The translations under genes and the position numbers were made by a program. Below, piece by piece: positions 31,576 through 41,467 of a stretch of 64,000 nucleotides of DNA (position 1 is its first letter; the number at the start of each line of letters is the position of its first letter). The notes below the pieces were generated by a model. The model searched no databases and had not been told where the DNA came from. It worked only from the letters and a program-made list of their open reading frames with translations. Origin of the DNA: Euglena gracilis (lineage: Eukaryota > Euglenida > Euglenophyceae > Euglenales); NCBI GenBank assembly GCA_039621445.1, contig CP154956.1, positions 20,115,295 through 20,179,294 on the forward strand, read 5' to 3'.

Positions 31576-33110
31576 AGCTCTTATCCCTTTATGGGTAAGA
31601 GCGAAGCTTACCACCGGCGAACCCCCCCACCCCTAGCCCCCCCCTCCCCGCCCTCCCCCCCCCCCCCGGGTCGCGGCCACCTCGGGAACCGACGGATTAT
31701 CTCCATGATCCTGGCCCAGTTCCTGGATGATTTTTTCAGTCGCGAGCGACTGGATTCGTAGTTTCCGAGTCACCAGGAGTTGACCCGCAACTCCCCGCCA
31801 GGCCCGAGTTTTTCACGCGCGAAGGGGTCCAAAATGGGTAGGGTTTACCTGCCCCACCCCCTGGATAAGCCCCCCCCCCCCTTGGACTCTCGCATTTCGG
31901 CCAAAAAATGTCAATTTTCAAAATATCTCCAAAATGAAGCCAAATCAAAGGAAATGTCCAGGGACCTAATTTGAAGCCCTTGGAACGCCCCATCTACTGG
32001 TATTTTGATTTCACCGCAACTCCACGCCTAGCCCGAGATACGGCCGTTTTTGGCCCAGATGGGCGTTTTGTACACTTTTCCCTCTGTTCGACTTAGCCGT
32101 TTTGTTGGCTGTTTGGACAGCCACGCTCCGGCCCAGAACAGGCTCCGGAAGTGAAAGTTGGGAAACGGCCGAGTGACGCCCTAAATTGAATATCTTTGGA
32201 TAGCGATCTGAAAGGCGCATCCAATGATATGGGGGGCTGGCTGTGGAATTACAGTTTTCCAGGTGCCATCCCCCAGTTTTTTACAAATTAAGAGATCCCA
32301 ACTGGGTAAGAAAGGAGCCTGTGGACGCGCTGACCAAATCCCCCCAATTGGAAGGGAGTCCAGCACACAAACAAACAGATTTGGACTTAGGGTATATGGT
32401 TCAGCCATAGACCCTGGTCATGAGGGTTGGGATTTTGCCCAAAGGTGACTGTGGATGATCAGAGGGTTGGACAGAGGGGCCACAGGGTCTAGAGGTTCAA
32501 GGCCTCTAGACTAGCTTTTTCCCTCACAAACACCCCCTGAAGGCCTCCAGTGTAGCTGGGAGTCCTGAAGGGAGGTTTTTGAGGGGAAATTTCGGACGTC
32601 CACAGGGTTTAGACCTGTGGATTGTTCAGAAACTCGGCCTGAAAAGCAAATGGGAGGTTTTTGAGGGGAAATTTCGGACGTCCACAGGGTTTAGACCTGT
32701 GGATTGTTCAGAAACTCGGCCTGAAAAGCAAATGGGGGCTAGGCTGCCTCCTCCGTGCCCTAAATGTGACCATTTTGCAGAATGGTTGCATGAGATGGGG
32801 TGGAAAATGCTTTGTGTTTTCGCAGGTTCAATTTACAAATGGGGCTAGTCTCGGCATGGAATTGCCGGACACGATGTCCAGTGGACAGAATTACAAATAT
32901 TTGCAAGATCTTTGTGATCCAAACGGTGGTGAATGATACTGAATATGCAGTGCTGCCTTTACCCGTATCGAAACGTGGACCAAGGAGTTTCAGGAGCCTG
33001 TCAGTCGGATGGCTGGTCCAAAACCTTTTTCTGAGGCGTGGTAATGGCAACAATCCACTCCCAGATTGGGTTTTCAGAATATTTTCATTCTCCCCTGGCC
33101 TGTGGTGAGG
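31576..33110. other. No gene recognised
   Basis: GC-rich and C-run sequence to 31,870, then mixed sequence. No domain, TIR or terminal repeat was recognised apart from the 82-bp duplication at 32,570-32,733. Confidence 0.4.
32570..32733. repeat. Perfect 82-bp tandem duplication
   Basis: The 82 bases starting GGGAGGTTTTTGAGGGG are repeated immediately with no difference that I can see. This suggests recent duplication, or an assembly artefact. Confidence 0.9.
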
Positions 33111-33114
33111 AGTT

Positions 33115-33290
33115 CAGCCTCGGGCAGGGGGGGGGGGCAGCCTTGGGGTATTTCCTCCCCTGGACCCCCCATTTCTGGAAGAGGTCGGGCCAGAACGGGG
33201 GGGGGGCAGCCCAGGGGTATTTCTTCCCCTGAACCCTCGTTTCTGGATGTGTACGGGCCAGAACGGGGGGGGGAATCAGATTATTTTTGC
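33115..33290. repeat. Short tandem repeat of GGGCCAGAACGGGGG type
   Basis: Two to three units of roughly 65 bases share CGGGCCAGAACGGGGGG, GCAGCC.(A/T)GGGGTATTTC and TTTCTGGA. Confidence 0.6.
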
Positions 33291-33889
33291 GAACCTCAGT
33301 CCCCAACCTGAGCATGATTTAGCAGAACCATGCTGGGGTGGGGGGGGGCTGATCGAGGGGTATTTTTATTCTCCCTCGACTATGTCGGCTGTGCTTGGAT
33401 GGAATATTCACAGGAATTTCGGAGAATTATTTGCTGCCGAGGGTGATTTTTTATCAAGGCTGTCCAAGGTTCGCATGGTTATGGGACCAGCGACCTTTGG
33501 AAACCACGGACAGCCAGAGTATGCGGCTATTCCAGATTTTGCAGCGAGCTCCACAGCTTTCTGCGGTTGTGGACCCAGCCCTGGCTGGGCTGGACCGCGA
33601 CGCCAATACCAGAAGGAGTGCCCAGTTTTTATGTCGGAGTTTTTTGGGTTTCTTTCCCCATCAGGTTATGGCTGTCACCCAACACCTGGGGGGGGGGGGT
33701 GTATAAAACCCTGAATTAAGGCTGTTTCGTGCCGAATCCAGGGTGTGACAGACCAATTATCTTTTCCCAACCCTGAAATTCGGCTGGCTGGCCGAATTCA
33801 GGGGGGGGGACAATTTTAAATTCCCTCACCACAGATTTACGGCTGTGGACCAATAATCTGGGTTTTTGGTGCAGAAATAATGGTTATTT

Positions 33890-34165
33890 TTCCCCCCTCC
33901 TCCTGAAACCTGGGCTGGTGGTCAGGTCGGGGTGGGGGGGGGGGAGGAATGTCAATCCCTCCCCAGCCGAAATGCGGCTGGAAGTATGCCGAATTCTGGG
34001 CTGGGGGGGGGCAGCCGGTCAGACATTTCTTTTTGAAACTCTTTCCCCCTGACCTGGGCTGGCCGAGGCCGAAGGCAGGTCGGGGGGGGGTCAGGCTGGG
34101 CAGACTTTTTTATGCTTTTTTCCCCCTGACCTGGGCTGGCCGATGACAGGTCGGGGGGGGGGGTC
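33890..34165. repeat. CCTGACCTGGGCTGGCCG tandem repeat upstream of gag
   Basis: Three to four degenerate units combine TTTCCCCCTGACCTGGGC, a GGTCGGGGGGG run and TCAGGCTGGGCAGAC. A TATAAAA box (33,701-33,707) lies 460 bases before the following gag-like frame. This may be part of an LTR, but no second LTR copy was found. Confidence 0.45.
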
Positions 34166-34168
34166 AGG

Positions 34169-35680
34169 TTGAGCAGCAGGAAATACACTTTTTTTCCACC
34201 CAGCCAATTGAGTTTCCAGTTGACTGACCCGGGTCGTCATGGAACCAATGGCCGATGTCATTTACAGCCATCTGGCATGTTCAGATGGGCCAGGTGCAGC
34301 TGTTTTAATGGATTCTTTTTTCAGTTCACCCAGCAAGTAGGGAGCCCACGGGCCGAGGCTGGGGAAATTCCAGGTTTAACCCCGTTCTTAGCAACAGCCC
34401 AAAGCACTCCGGGGGGTGGACCTGAAGCCACCCACCCCCTGCATTCGCTGTGTCCGGTTCCCCTCGAGGGGGCCGGGCAGGGTGGGGCGTGTGCGGAGAC
34501 CACGGGAACTGGTGCGGGGGGGGGGGACAGTCCCCTGGGGGGATCGGGGCAAAACCTGCCGACGCACCCAGGAGTGGCTGACGGCCACGGAACCTTTGAA
34601 AGTCGATCCTACGCCGGGGACCCCGAGGACGGGTTCCGCGGACATGGTCGCAGAGGTTTGTCAACTGATCATGTTGTTAGTCATGATCAGTTTGAAAATG
34701 CAGCGACTTTTCAGTATTATCAAAATTTTTCCCCCCAGTTTCAGATGGGTGGAAATCCTTCTCACACCATTTCATATTTGGCACATTCTTCGAATGGAAA
34801 CCTGGGTGAACTTGTGTTAATTTCCCAGCCAGGTGCTGAGGAATTTACTTTCGGAAGGACACCAGGATTTTTCAGGAATTCTGGCCCAGATTTTTCTGGG
34901 GATGGGGATATTCAATTTTCTGGTTTGGTATCTCCCAGTGGCCCCAGAAATCTTGAGTTTACAAACCAGCCCACCGATATTCAGCAAATTGAGTGGAACC
35001 CGGTAACAACATCCGATACAACACCAGCATTTTTGCAGATTGCTGGAAACCCTGATTTTTCACCAATGTGTTTTCCGGGGACAGCGATTGTTAAGTTTAA
35101 TGGGGATCAGACCTTCAGTGGGGTAGCAGCACCCACTGGAGTGCTGGGATTTGTGGACTCCCGCATGCACTTTCAGCCCAATGAAAATCTTCCTTTACTC
35201 CCTGTCCCTCTGCCCCATCCTCTACATGGTCCCTGTTCAGCGGGTGCGACCATAGGGGAGGTCCAGGGGGTTTTCCAAGGGGATGAGCTAACGGATAAGG
35301 ATATGCAAGACCTGATCCAAGCCCAAGTTCCCTTGGATGTATTTTTAACAGAGGAGGGTGAGAGATATCCACGGGAGGTGGTAAAGGCACGGGTGCAAGA
35401 GTGGCAGAAGGGTTTACACCCAGGGGGGGAGCCTTTGGAAGACCCGATGGAGGACTCCCCCACCAACCCCCTAATTCGAGGGAGGGGCACACCCCCATCT
35501 GATGAATCAGTGATGGAGATGAAAAGACCCCACCAAGATCTGGGGGTGGGTGATGCTCAGAAAGATGGGCAAACTGACATTTTTCTGAACGATGATTCTG
35601 AACGGCCAGCCCAGCCCCAAATTGGATTGTGGGGAGGAGGGCCCGGCTGCCCCATACCCATTTTGGGAGGAAGAAAATGA
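34169..35680 (+). CDS. Ty3-like gag polyprotein, N-terminal part
   Basis: An open frame of about 500 codons. The first about 120 residues are low-complexity and may be untranslated leader. From about 34,640 on the peptide is rich in Phe, Gly, Asn and Gln, with repeated F.(S/N)...P.F patterns (FQYYQNFSPQF, FSGDGDIQFSG), an acidic stretch, and a Pro-rich end. No catalytic motif is present. Near 35,600-35,680 the coding signal passes into another frame (PYPFWEEENEQWELWAQG), so a one-base shift lies in the G-rich stretch. It is probably the leading part of the gag-like protein that follows. Confidence 0.5.
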   Translation: MSSRKYTFFPPSQLSFQLTDPGRHGTNGRCHLQPSGMFRWARCSCFNGFFFQFTQQVGSPRAEAGEIPGLTPFLATAQSTPGGGPEATHPLHSLCPVPLEGAGQGGACAETTGTGAGGGDSPLGGSGQNLPTHPGVADGHGTFESRSYAGDPEDGFRGHGRRGLSTDHVVSHDQFENAATFQYYQNFSPQFQMGGNPSHTISYLAHSSNGNLGELVLISQPGAEEFTFGRTPGFFRNSGPDFSGDGDIQFSGLVSPSGPRNLEFTNQPTDIQQIEWNPVTTSDTTPAFLQIAGNPDFSPMCFPGTAIVKFNGDQTFSGVAAPTGVLGFVDSRMHFQPNENLPLLPVPLPHPLHGPCSAGATIGEVQGVFQGDELTDKDMQDLIQAQVPLDVFLTEEGERYPREVVKARVQEWQKGLHPGGEPLEDPMEDSPTNPLIRGRGTPPSDESVMEMKRPHQDLGVGDAQKDGQTDIFLNDDSERPAQPQIGLWGGGPGCPIPILGGRK

Positions 35681-36411
35681 ACAGTGGGAGTTGTGGGCCC
35701 AGGGGCTGTCAACTCAGCTTAATCAGATGAATGCCAGAGTTTCGAGTATGGAGGAGCAAGTGGTTCTGCGTGATGTACAGCCCTCGCTGCCCATATTGAA
35801 AAGTCTTTGGATGAGACGAGGGCACAAGTAGTGGAACACCTGGTTTCGGAGGGCATCAAATTAACAAACACATTGGAGCAAAAGGCCGAGCAATTTTTGC
35901 TTCAAATCAGAAATAAGGTCGATCAACATATGCTGGAATTTTCTGCACAGCAGCAGGACCATATTTCCAATTTTGTTCAGCGGGCCGTGGCTGCACTCCA
36001 AATCCAAATGACCTGTGTCCGGTCAGAAAATAAATTGGTGCAACAGTTTGAGAAGAATTATCAAAAGGAGAGGCAGAAAAATGAAAATTTGGAGAGAGGA
36101 CTGCAAGAAATCCAACAAGAGGTGAAAAGCTTTCAACAGGAGCAAATGAAAAAAATTAGATTGCTCCATGAAAAGCAGAATCAACAAATCCTGACACTGG
36201 GTCAGCAATTTACGGTGCTTACCCAGAGACATTATGCGTTGATACAACAAATTCATGGCAGGGTGCTGCGTAATGAAGCTGTGCAGTCACAGGTCCATCA
36301 TAGTTTGATGCAAAGTATTGCTGGGGGGCAGCAATCGGCAGAAAAGGGGATCCATGATTTGGAGGGTGCTATGCGGGGTTTTTCGCTGGGACTCCAATCG
36401 TGCTCATCCTA
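35640..36411 (+). CDS. Gag-like coiled-coil region
   Basis: Two short frames join into one continuous protein-like signal, with a shift near 35,790-35,810. They encode a long helical, Gln/Glu/Lys-rich region with heptad spacing (for example LEQKAEQFLLQIRNKVDQHM, then ERGLQEIQQEVKSFQQEQM). About 230 residues of predicted coiled coil would support multimerisation. The frame ends in TAA at 36,409-36,411, but the same frame continues beyond it with matching composition, so this stop may be a late mutation or a read-through site. No homologue was recognised for this segment alone. Confidence 0.5.
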
Positions 36412-37340
36412 AACACAAAATCTGCAGGGGGCAGTTCAAACTGTTGAGAAAGGAATTCAGTCTGCATTGGGGCAAGTGGCCAACCAGTTTTTATCTTCAG
36501 AATTTTCAGCAGCAAGGATGAACGATAAGCACCTCGAGGTTGAAAGAGACCTAAAGGAGAAATCGTCATCTTCCACAGTCGCAGTCCCAGCACCGGTGGT
36601 AGTGCCTGTGACTGTGAATGTGGAACCGGTAATAGTGGTGCAGAAACCGGCTGACCTTGTGCAGCCTGTTCCCGCACGAGCCACCCCTGAGATTGATTTT
36701 GTTTTGGAACCACTTGAAGAAGGTCCAACCCCATTGTTTTCAGGATCTTTTCTTTCATTGCAAAGCGGGAATCAATGTCCCACTTATTCCATTCGACCAG
36801 TTTCTGCGGGGGCTGGAACAGGGGGTCAGCACCATCCGGTTTTACCCCTGGGGGGTGACCTGGTGGTGTCAGAAATTGCCAAGTCGATTAGACCTCCCCG
36901 ATTCGACGATAGGTCTCCGGATTGGCAGAATTTTGAGGCAGATTGGGAAATGTATCGGCAGGCCATTTCCCTGGGGAGGGAATACGGGGAGGCAATGAAG
37001 CTGCAGGTTTTCGAGTCCTGTTTGTGTGACAGTCTCAAACAGGAAATTAAATTTCTGCAACGTTCAGGTGCAAAGCCTGGATTCACGCCGGTTTTTGCGC
37101 GGATCAAGGCGAGATATGCACCTGAAAATAATTTTGAAGCCAGGAGGGCTTGGTATAACAATTCGTTGAAGACCCCTGGAAAGACCACCCGGGCAGATTG
37201 GAATGATTTTTGGGGGAGGTTTATGTCAGCCCAGCTCAGCGTGAAGGATACATCTGCCGAGGAAGCAATTCGATTGCTCCTCAACAGAGTTCCTGGATTT
37301 ATATCAAAGTGGATTACAGAGGATTCTTGCATTAAAACAC
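36412..37340 (+). CDS. Ty3-like gag domain
   Basis: After a Val/Pro-rich linker the frame encodes a retrotransposon gag (capsid-type) domain. Its parts are IRPPRFDDRSPDWQNFEADW, then an alpha-helical stretch with EAMKLQVFESCL, LKQEIKFL, ARIKARYAPENNFEARRAWY, WNDFWGRFMSAQLSVKD and AIRLLLNRVPGF. This pattern of Trp-anchored helices is usual for Ty3/Metaviridae-type gag. There is no CCHC zinc knuckle before coding similarity ends near 37,335, where sequence switches to an RT fragment on the opposite strand. The nominal frame runs on to 37,561 only by chance. Confidence 0.65.
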
Positions 37341-37710
37341 AGAAAAATCCCCGTATCTACCACCCCTCGCCAGTCACCATCCTTTTTTGGAACAACAAAA
37401 GTGTTGGACATCCATTCGCTGACCACCCCCTCAGGAATTCTTTCAATGTACCCACGATCCTGCCATTCCCTTGTCACTTTGCAATGGGCCTCGAACTTCT
37501 CCCCGTGCAAGCGAAAAGGTTTGGCTCGGGTTGGTACGGCACCTTCCTTGAGGGGTATTGAGGCATTCCCATATGGGCCTCTGACAGGTGGGTCCTTGAG
37601 CAGGGCGTGAAGAACAGCGGCTTGTGCTGTGCGCTCCTCGTCTCCCCCACCCTCCAACGTCCTTCGTCGGTTTCGGTGAGGGCGGACGTCGGGCTGTTCA
37701 TAGCACAATC
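37340..37710 (-). pseudogene. Ty3-like reverse transcriptase, N-terminal fragment
   Basis: The minus strand encodes the entry into a chromovirus/Ty3-type RT: NASIPLKEGAVPTRAKPFRL, then a helix with REWQDRGYIERIPEG, then SEWMSNTFVVPKKDGDWRGVVD. The characteristic features are the P.R.KPFRL segment, the G.IE..P...SEW.S..FVVPKKDG block and the following (R)VVD. Everything after motif 2 is missing, including the YXDD box. It faces the gag domain tail-to-tail at 37,335. Confidence 0.75.
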
Positions 37711-37776
37711 CCCTGCGAGTTCAGCAGCTCCCCCCTTGAGCACCTCCACACAATTCCCACGACTGTGCAACATCAG

Positions 37777-38380
37777 GTAGTGCTGGTTGAGGGTCTGCTG
37801 AGTTTTTCAGCTCCCCCGCCCCTGGATCAAATTTTTGTGGACCCCTTGGCTAATCAAGTCGGTAACCGTTGCCGCCCTTAAAGAATGGCGTTTTAAAACG
37901 TTTGTTTCCACCCTCCTCTTTTCTTTCGGGAGGGGCACCTTCTTTTCAATCCTTTCTGAACCCAAACAAAGTCCCGGGTCTCTTTCCTGGCGAAATAAAA
38001 ATAATTTGGGGAAATCCTTGTGCCGAAAAAGGAATTTGACCAGATTTTCCCAGACACGGTTCGGGGACGTTAAAGGAGTCCAAAAAATTGTTTTTGGACG
38101 TTCAACGAACACAATACTGATCATGGAAAATGAACAGTCTTCACACTAATTCTGACAACCACACAATGACAACTTCTTACCATTGTTGTCAAACGAACTT
38201 GAATCAACAATGAAACATCAGTCACACCTGGAGACGCATCATCAATGGGAAAAGCCAAATACGGAAGAGGTTGGATCTCAAAAATCACTGTGTAATTTCC
38301 ATTTTTTGAGCCATGCTGCAATCTTCTTTTCACTGCTTGAGAAACACAACGCCCCTTGGGTTGGAAGATGCCTGGAGTGC
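37777..38380 (-). pseudogene. Lineage D tyrosine recombinase, broken
   Basis: A core-binding-like helix (SSEKKIAAWLKKWKLHSDF) lies near 38,300-38,340. The catalytic part ends with RHSLRAATVTDLISQGVHKN (HSLR codons at 37,876-37,887), GRG and, after a TGA at 37,807-37,809, TLNQHY with the tyrosine at 37,777-37,779. The TGA stands where recombinases usually have Trp in the G(R)W motif, so a TGG to TGA change is likely. The first catalytic Arg region near 38,130-38,170 is too degraded to call. Confidence 0.6.
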
Positions 38381-38592
38381 ATCTTCAATCCATGAAATTC
38401 TGGTGGACAGGGGGACGTCATGTTGCCTTTCTAGCTGTCTGATTCCTTTACGGTGTGGCAGGTTGAGAAAATTCACCCTTTAACAAGAGCGAAAAGGATT
38501 GCCCAGTGTGGTGGTGGTATTTTTTTGCCCGTCTGGGTTTCTGAAAATTGCCTTCCCTTTAATTATCAGTGGTTTTTGGACCTGCAGTGAAA

Positions 38593-39177
38593 TCAATGTC
38601 CTCCACCAATGTTGGGCTGGCCACATTGGTAGACAGACCAGGCCCTGGCCTGATCCTGTTGAATTTTTTGCAGTGTCCAGCTGATTACGTCCCAGGGGGG
38701 TTGACCCAACTGAAAAACTTCTCCCAGTTCAGGTCCCACGCATTGCCCAGTTATTGGGAGTACAGCTTCCAAAAAGCCTATTTCTGGAACTTGTGATTCT
38801 GATGGTTGGCAAAAAGGTCCACCCGTGTCTGGCACCTGATTTTTTTCAGCACATGCTGAAAAATCTGGTTGTCCAAAGCGTAATGCTTTGGATGTGGGTG
38901 TCCGGATAGCCAATCTGCTGTTTTGGTTATCTGTCCTGCAGTCCTGCAGACTTTCGTGAATTTTCATTTGCAGCTGGGCATTGTTTGGCTGGTTCAGACT
39001 GTGCACCTTGGACTCTTTTTTCCAACACCACATTGTGCTTGTGGTGTCTGTCTGTATGGTCAGTTTGCAGCCGTTTGGCATGTGTGAAGCCAGAAACTGA
39101 ACCACTTTGGCGCTTGGCAAAGCTTCCAGGGTGGTAATGAGCAGATTTGTCCTCTTTGTTTGTCCACATCTGTGCAC
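38593..39177 (-). pseudogene. Lineage D RNase H and methyltransferase-like segment
   Basis: The 194-codon minus-strand frame has TLEALPSAKVVQFLASHM, then LTIQTDTTSTMWCW, matching the RNase H segment that in A2 reads VSLSVDNQVIYYYL. Next comes, partly in another frame, DLFANHQNHKFQ, equal to A2 DLFASPGNKKLPNF. The WVNPP/PPWDVISWTLQKI block near 38,680-38,705 equals YANPPWSIIQTFLPRL of A2, but only six C residues encode the prolines, so Asn and Trp are in different frames. PAQHWWRTL near 38,600 matches SATWWPQL. Confidence 0.6.
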
Positions 39178-39399
39178 TGGCTGAAGTTTTTTTGCATTCT
39201 TGGGTCATAACTACCACCCATCCCGTGTTGCTGGAATCTTTTGTAATGGTGAATTGCAGCTGTGTGTTGGGTGTGAATTGTCTTGGTACTGGATGATGTG
39301 TGGAGGACCTGATGCTGCAGGTCCTTCACTGCTGGTGTTTTTTTCCCTGACAAGGTTCCGAAGTTTGTGCTTGCCCTAAAAACACAGTTTGCGACAAGT

Positions 39400-40093
39400 G
39401 GCTGTGACCCCCTTGGCAGCTTGTTTCATCAGTTGAGCTAGAAGACCCTGCAAAGAAATGTTGGTGTGACAGGCATCCAGCAGATTGCCTGCAAGCTGGC
39501 CAGTGTCCTGGGTTGGAACCTATGTCCCTTCAGTTGGTTTTTGATCTGAAGTCAATGTCAATTGGTTCTTGTGTTGCAGGGGCCTGTTTTTGTTGGTTGT
39601 CAGGTCGATGTGGTGTCCCTGGGTCGTGCATTGTCTTTTCCTCATTCAGCCTGATCCAACACTTTGTCGTTTGTTCGATGAGGGCAGCTGCCATCAAACT
39701 GGTCCTGGTGGATTCTGCTGTCTCCCCCAGCAGAAGATTGTCGTCAACATACCACACATGTGGTATATTTTTCTGGTTCAGCCAGGACCTCAGTGGTTTA
39801 GTCAGTTTCTGTGACCACCAGTGGCTAAGAGCCCATACAAACAGAAGGCCCTGGATCTGAAAAGAGTTTTCCCCGATTTTGAAACGCATCCACCTCTGAA
39901 TGTGGGGGTGCACCTGCAAGTGGTGGAAAAATGATTTGATTTCCAGAGTTACCTCCCAGTGCAAAGGCTTTTGCTGCAAATCAATTTTTGAATAAACTGG
40001 GCGGGCATGATTTTTCCACCACTGGTGACACTTTCTGAGCCTGTTGAAAGTACTGAGATCCTGAAAGGGGTCTGGGACCTCTTTTCTGGACAT
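39400..40093 (-). pseudogene. Lineage D reverse transcriptase
   Basis: It contains a motif A-like IKSFFHHLQVHPHIQRWMRF, the ALSHWWSQKLTKPL stretch and WYVDDNLLLGE (YVDD codons at 39,740-39,751), then LIEQTTKCWIRLNEEKT. This order fits RT fingers-palm with a YXDD box. The Asp expected at the start of motif A reads Glu here (LEIKSFF). The frame downstream is broken before RNase H. Confidence 0.7.
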
Positions 40094-41320
40094 GGCCGCT
40101 GTGGCCCTGAGAAATGCCGTCGTGGCCCGCCCCTATGTGGTCGTCATGACCAGGGGTTTGGGAGGACAGGGGAGGGAGGAAACCTTTCACTCTGCCTCCT
40201 GTTAGAGAACTCCATCTGGTCACCCTGATCTTGGCTCCTCCCTTGAATGTGTGAGGTCGACCATTTCCAAACACTTGTGCACTTGAGCTTGCTGCACCAT
40301 AGGTGGTGCCCTTGCCCCTCCATGGGCAATATCCAGAGAAGTGAGGAGCTTTAAAGGAATGAAAGCACTGCCCACTGGGGGCAGATGACTTTCCTCCCAT
40401 CATACGCAGACGTTGTAGATTGCCTTCCTCCCGCTGTGCCTTGACATATTCTTCAGTGAACAGCACCTCTTTGTGGTTGCTGACAGCCAGCTTGCTGATA
40501 CCAGGTACTGTGTTCTCCTTCCTCTCGTTCTGGATCCTGTTGTATGTCTCCGCCAGGTACTGTCATGCTTGCAGACTCGTTCTGGGCTCCGGGGGGCTTA
40601 CCCACGCGTGTCCCCAGACCCGCAAGACATTCAGAAGCGCATGTGAGATAGCACGGAGGAAGGCGTCGTTCCGCTTCTGCTGCTGCAGTAGGTTTATCTC
40701 TGGGGCTCGCGTGGGAATTAGCGACAAGGCGACGTACTTCTACCTTGTGTTCCCCTTTCCTGGCCCTGTTCCACAGCTCCACCAGCTCACGGGGAAGCTC
40801 CACCTCAGCCTCGTCCCAGTCAAACTTCAGCTCCTCCTCTTCCGAGTCCACCTCCATGACGTGTGACCCTGGCTCCACTGGTGGAGCCACCTTCACTGCA
40901 GTGGCTACGGCAAACGCCGCGTCTGCCAGGTCCTGGGCATCTCCATTGGTTGGAGATCAACGTTCAAGATCAAGGCGAGACTGAAGATCTGAACTTCCCG
41001 ATAAGGGAAGATGGTGGGCTTGACAAGAGCGACTCCGGACAGCTGGTACAATACACAGATTGCCTTCCCGGTGCTCCAGTTCGTTCCCTGAAACCGTTGC
41101 CCTGCCATCAGAACCGCCACGACGTTCTCCTTGCTCAAAGATCGGAGTTGAAGAGCTTCTTTGGCGTTGAAGATGAAGGATGACCAATGCTTCTCGAACT
41201 GTGCTCCTTCTGCCAAAAAACTTTTGCAACAACTGTGTGATTGCTTCTCACAGAAATCGAAACCTTCGAAACCTTCAGGGCCATAAACACCAACGGCCTG
41301 CCTTAAAAGCAGTAAGGAAA
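40094..41320 (-). pseudogene. Lineage D gag-like region
   Basis: Successive minus-strand frames give an alpha-helical start (AQFEKHWSSFIFNAKEALQL, then KENVVAVLMAGQRFQGTNW), an acidic segment (VDSEEEELKFDWDEAEVELP), a Lys/Arg-rich part and a basic Gly/His-rich tail. The acidic segment followed by helices resembles the lineage C gag at 48-49.2 kb. No zinc knuckle was found. Several frameshifts are present. Confidence 0.45.
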
Positions 41321-41467
41321 CACCCGCGGCACGAAAAACCAAGAAACAATAGCGGGTGTGAAGAAGACAGGTCCCATCTAGTAGAAGTGAAGAGAAAGGG
41401 GGGTAAGATTCATCCAACGCCGGCTATCAGGACCTCTTACCCCAGCGAACGAAGAGCAATCAATCGT

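Noticed and set aside
33890-34168. LTR of the Ty3-like element
   Set aside because: A TATAAAA box and repeats are present, but no second copy of the sequence flanks the gag or RT, so LTR status cannot be supported.
37341-37561. C-terminal extension of the plus-strand gag frame
   Set aside because: Its residues are antisense to a recognisable minus-strand RT, so the frame is accidental there.
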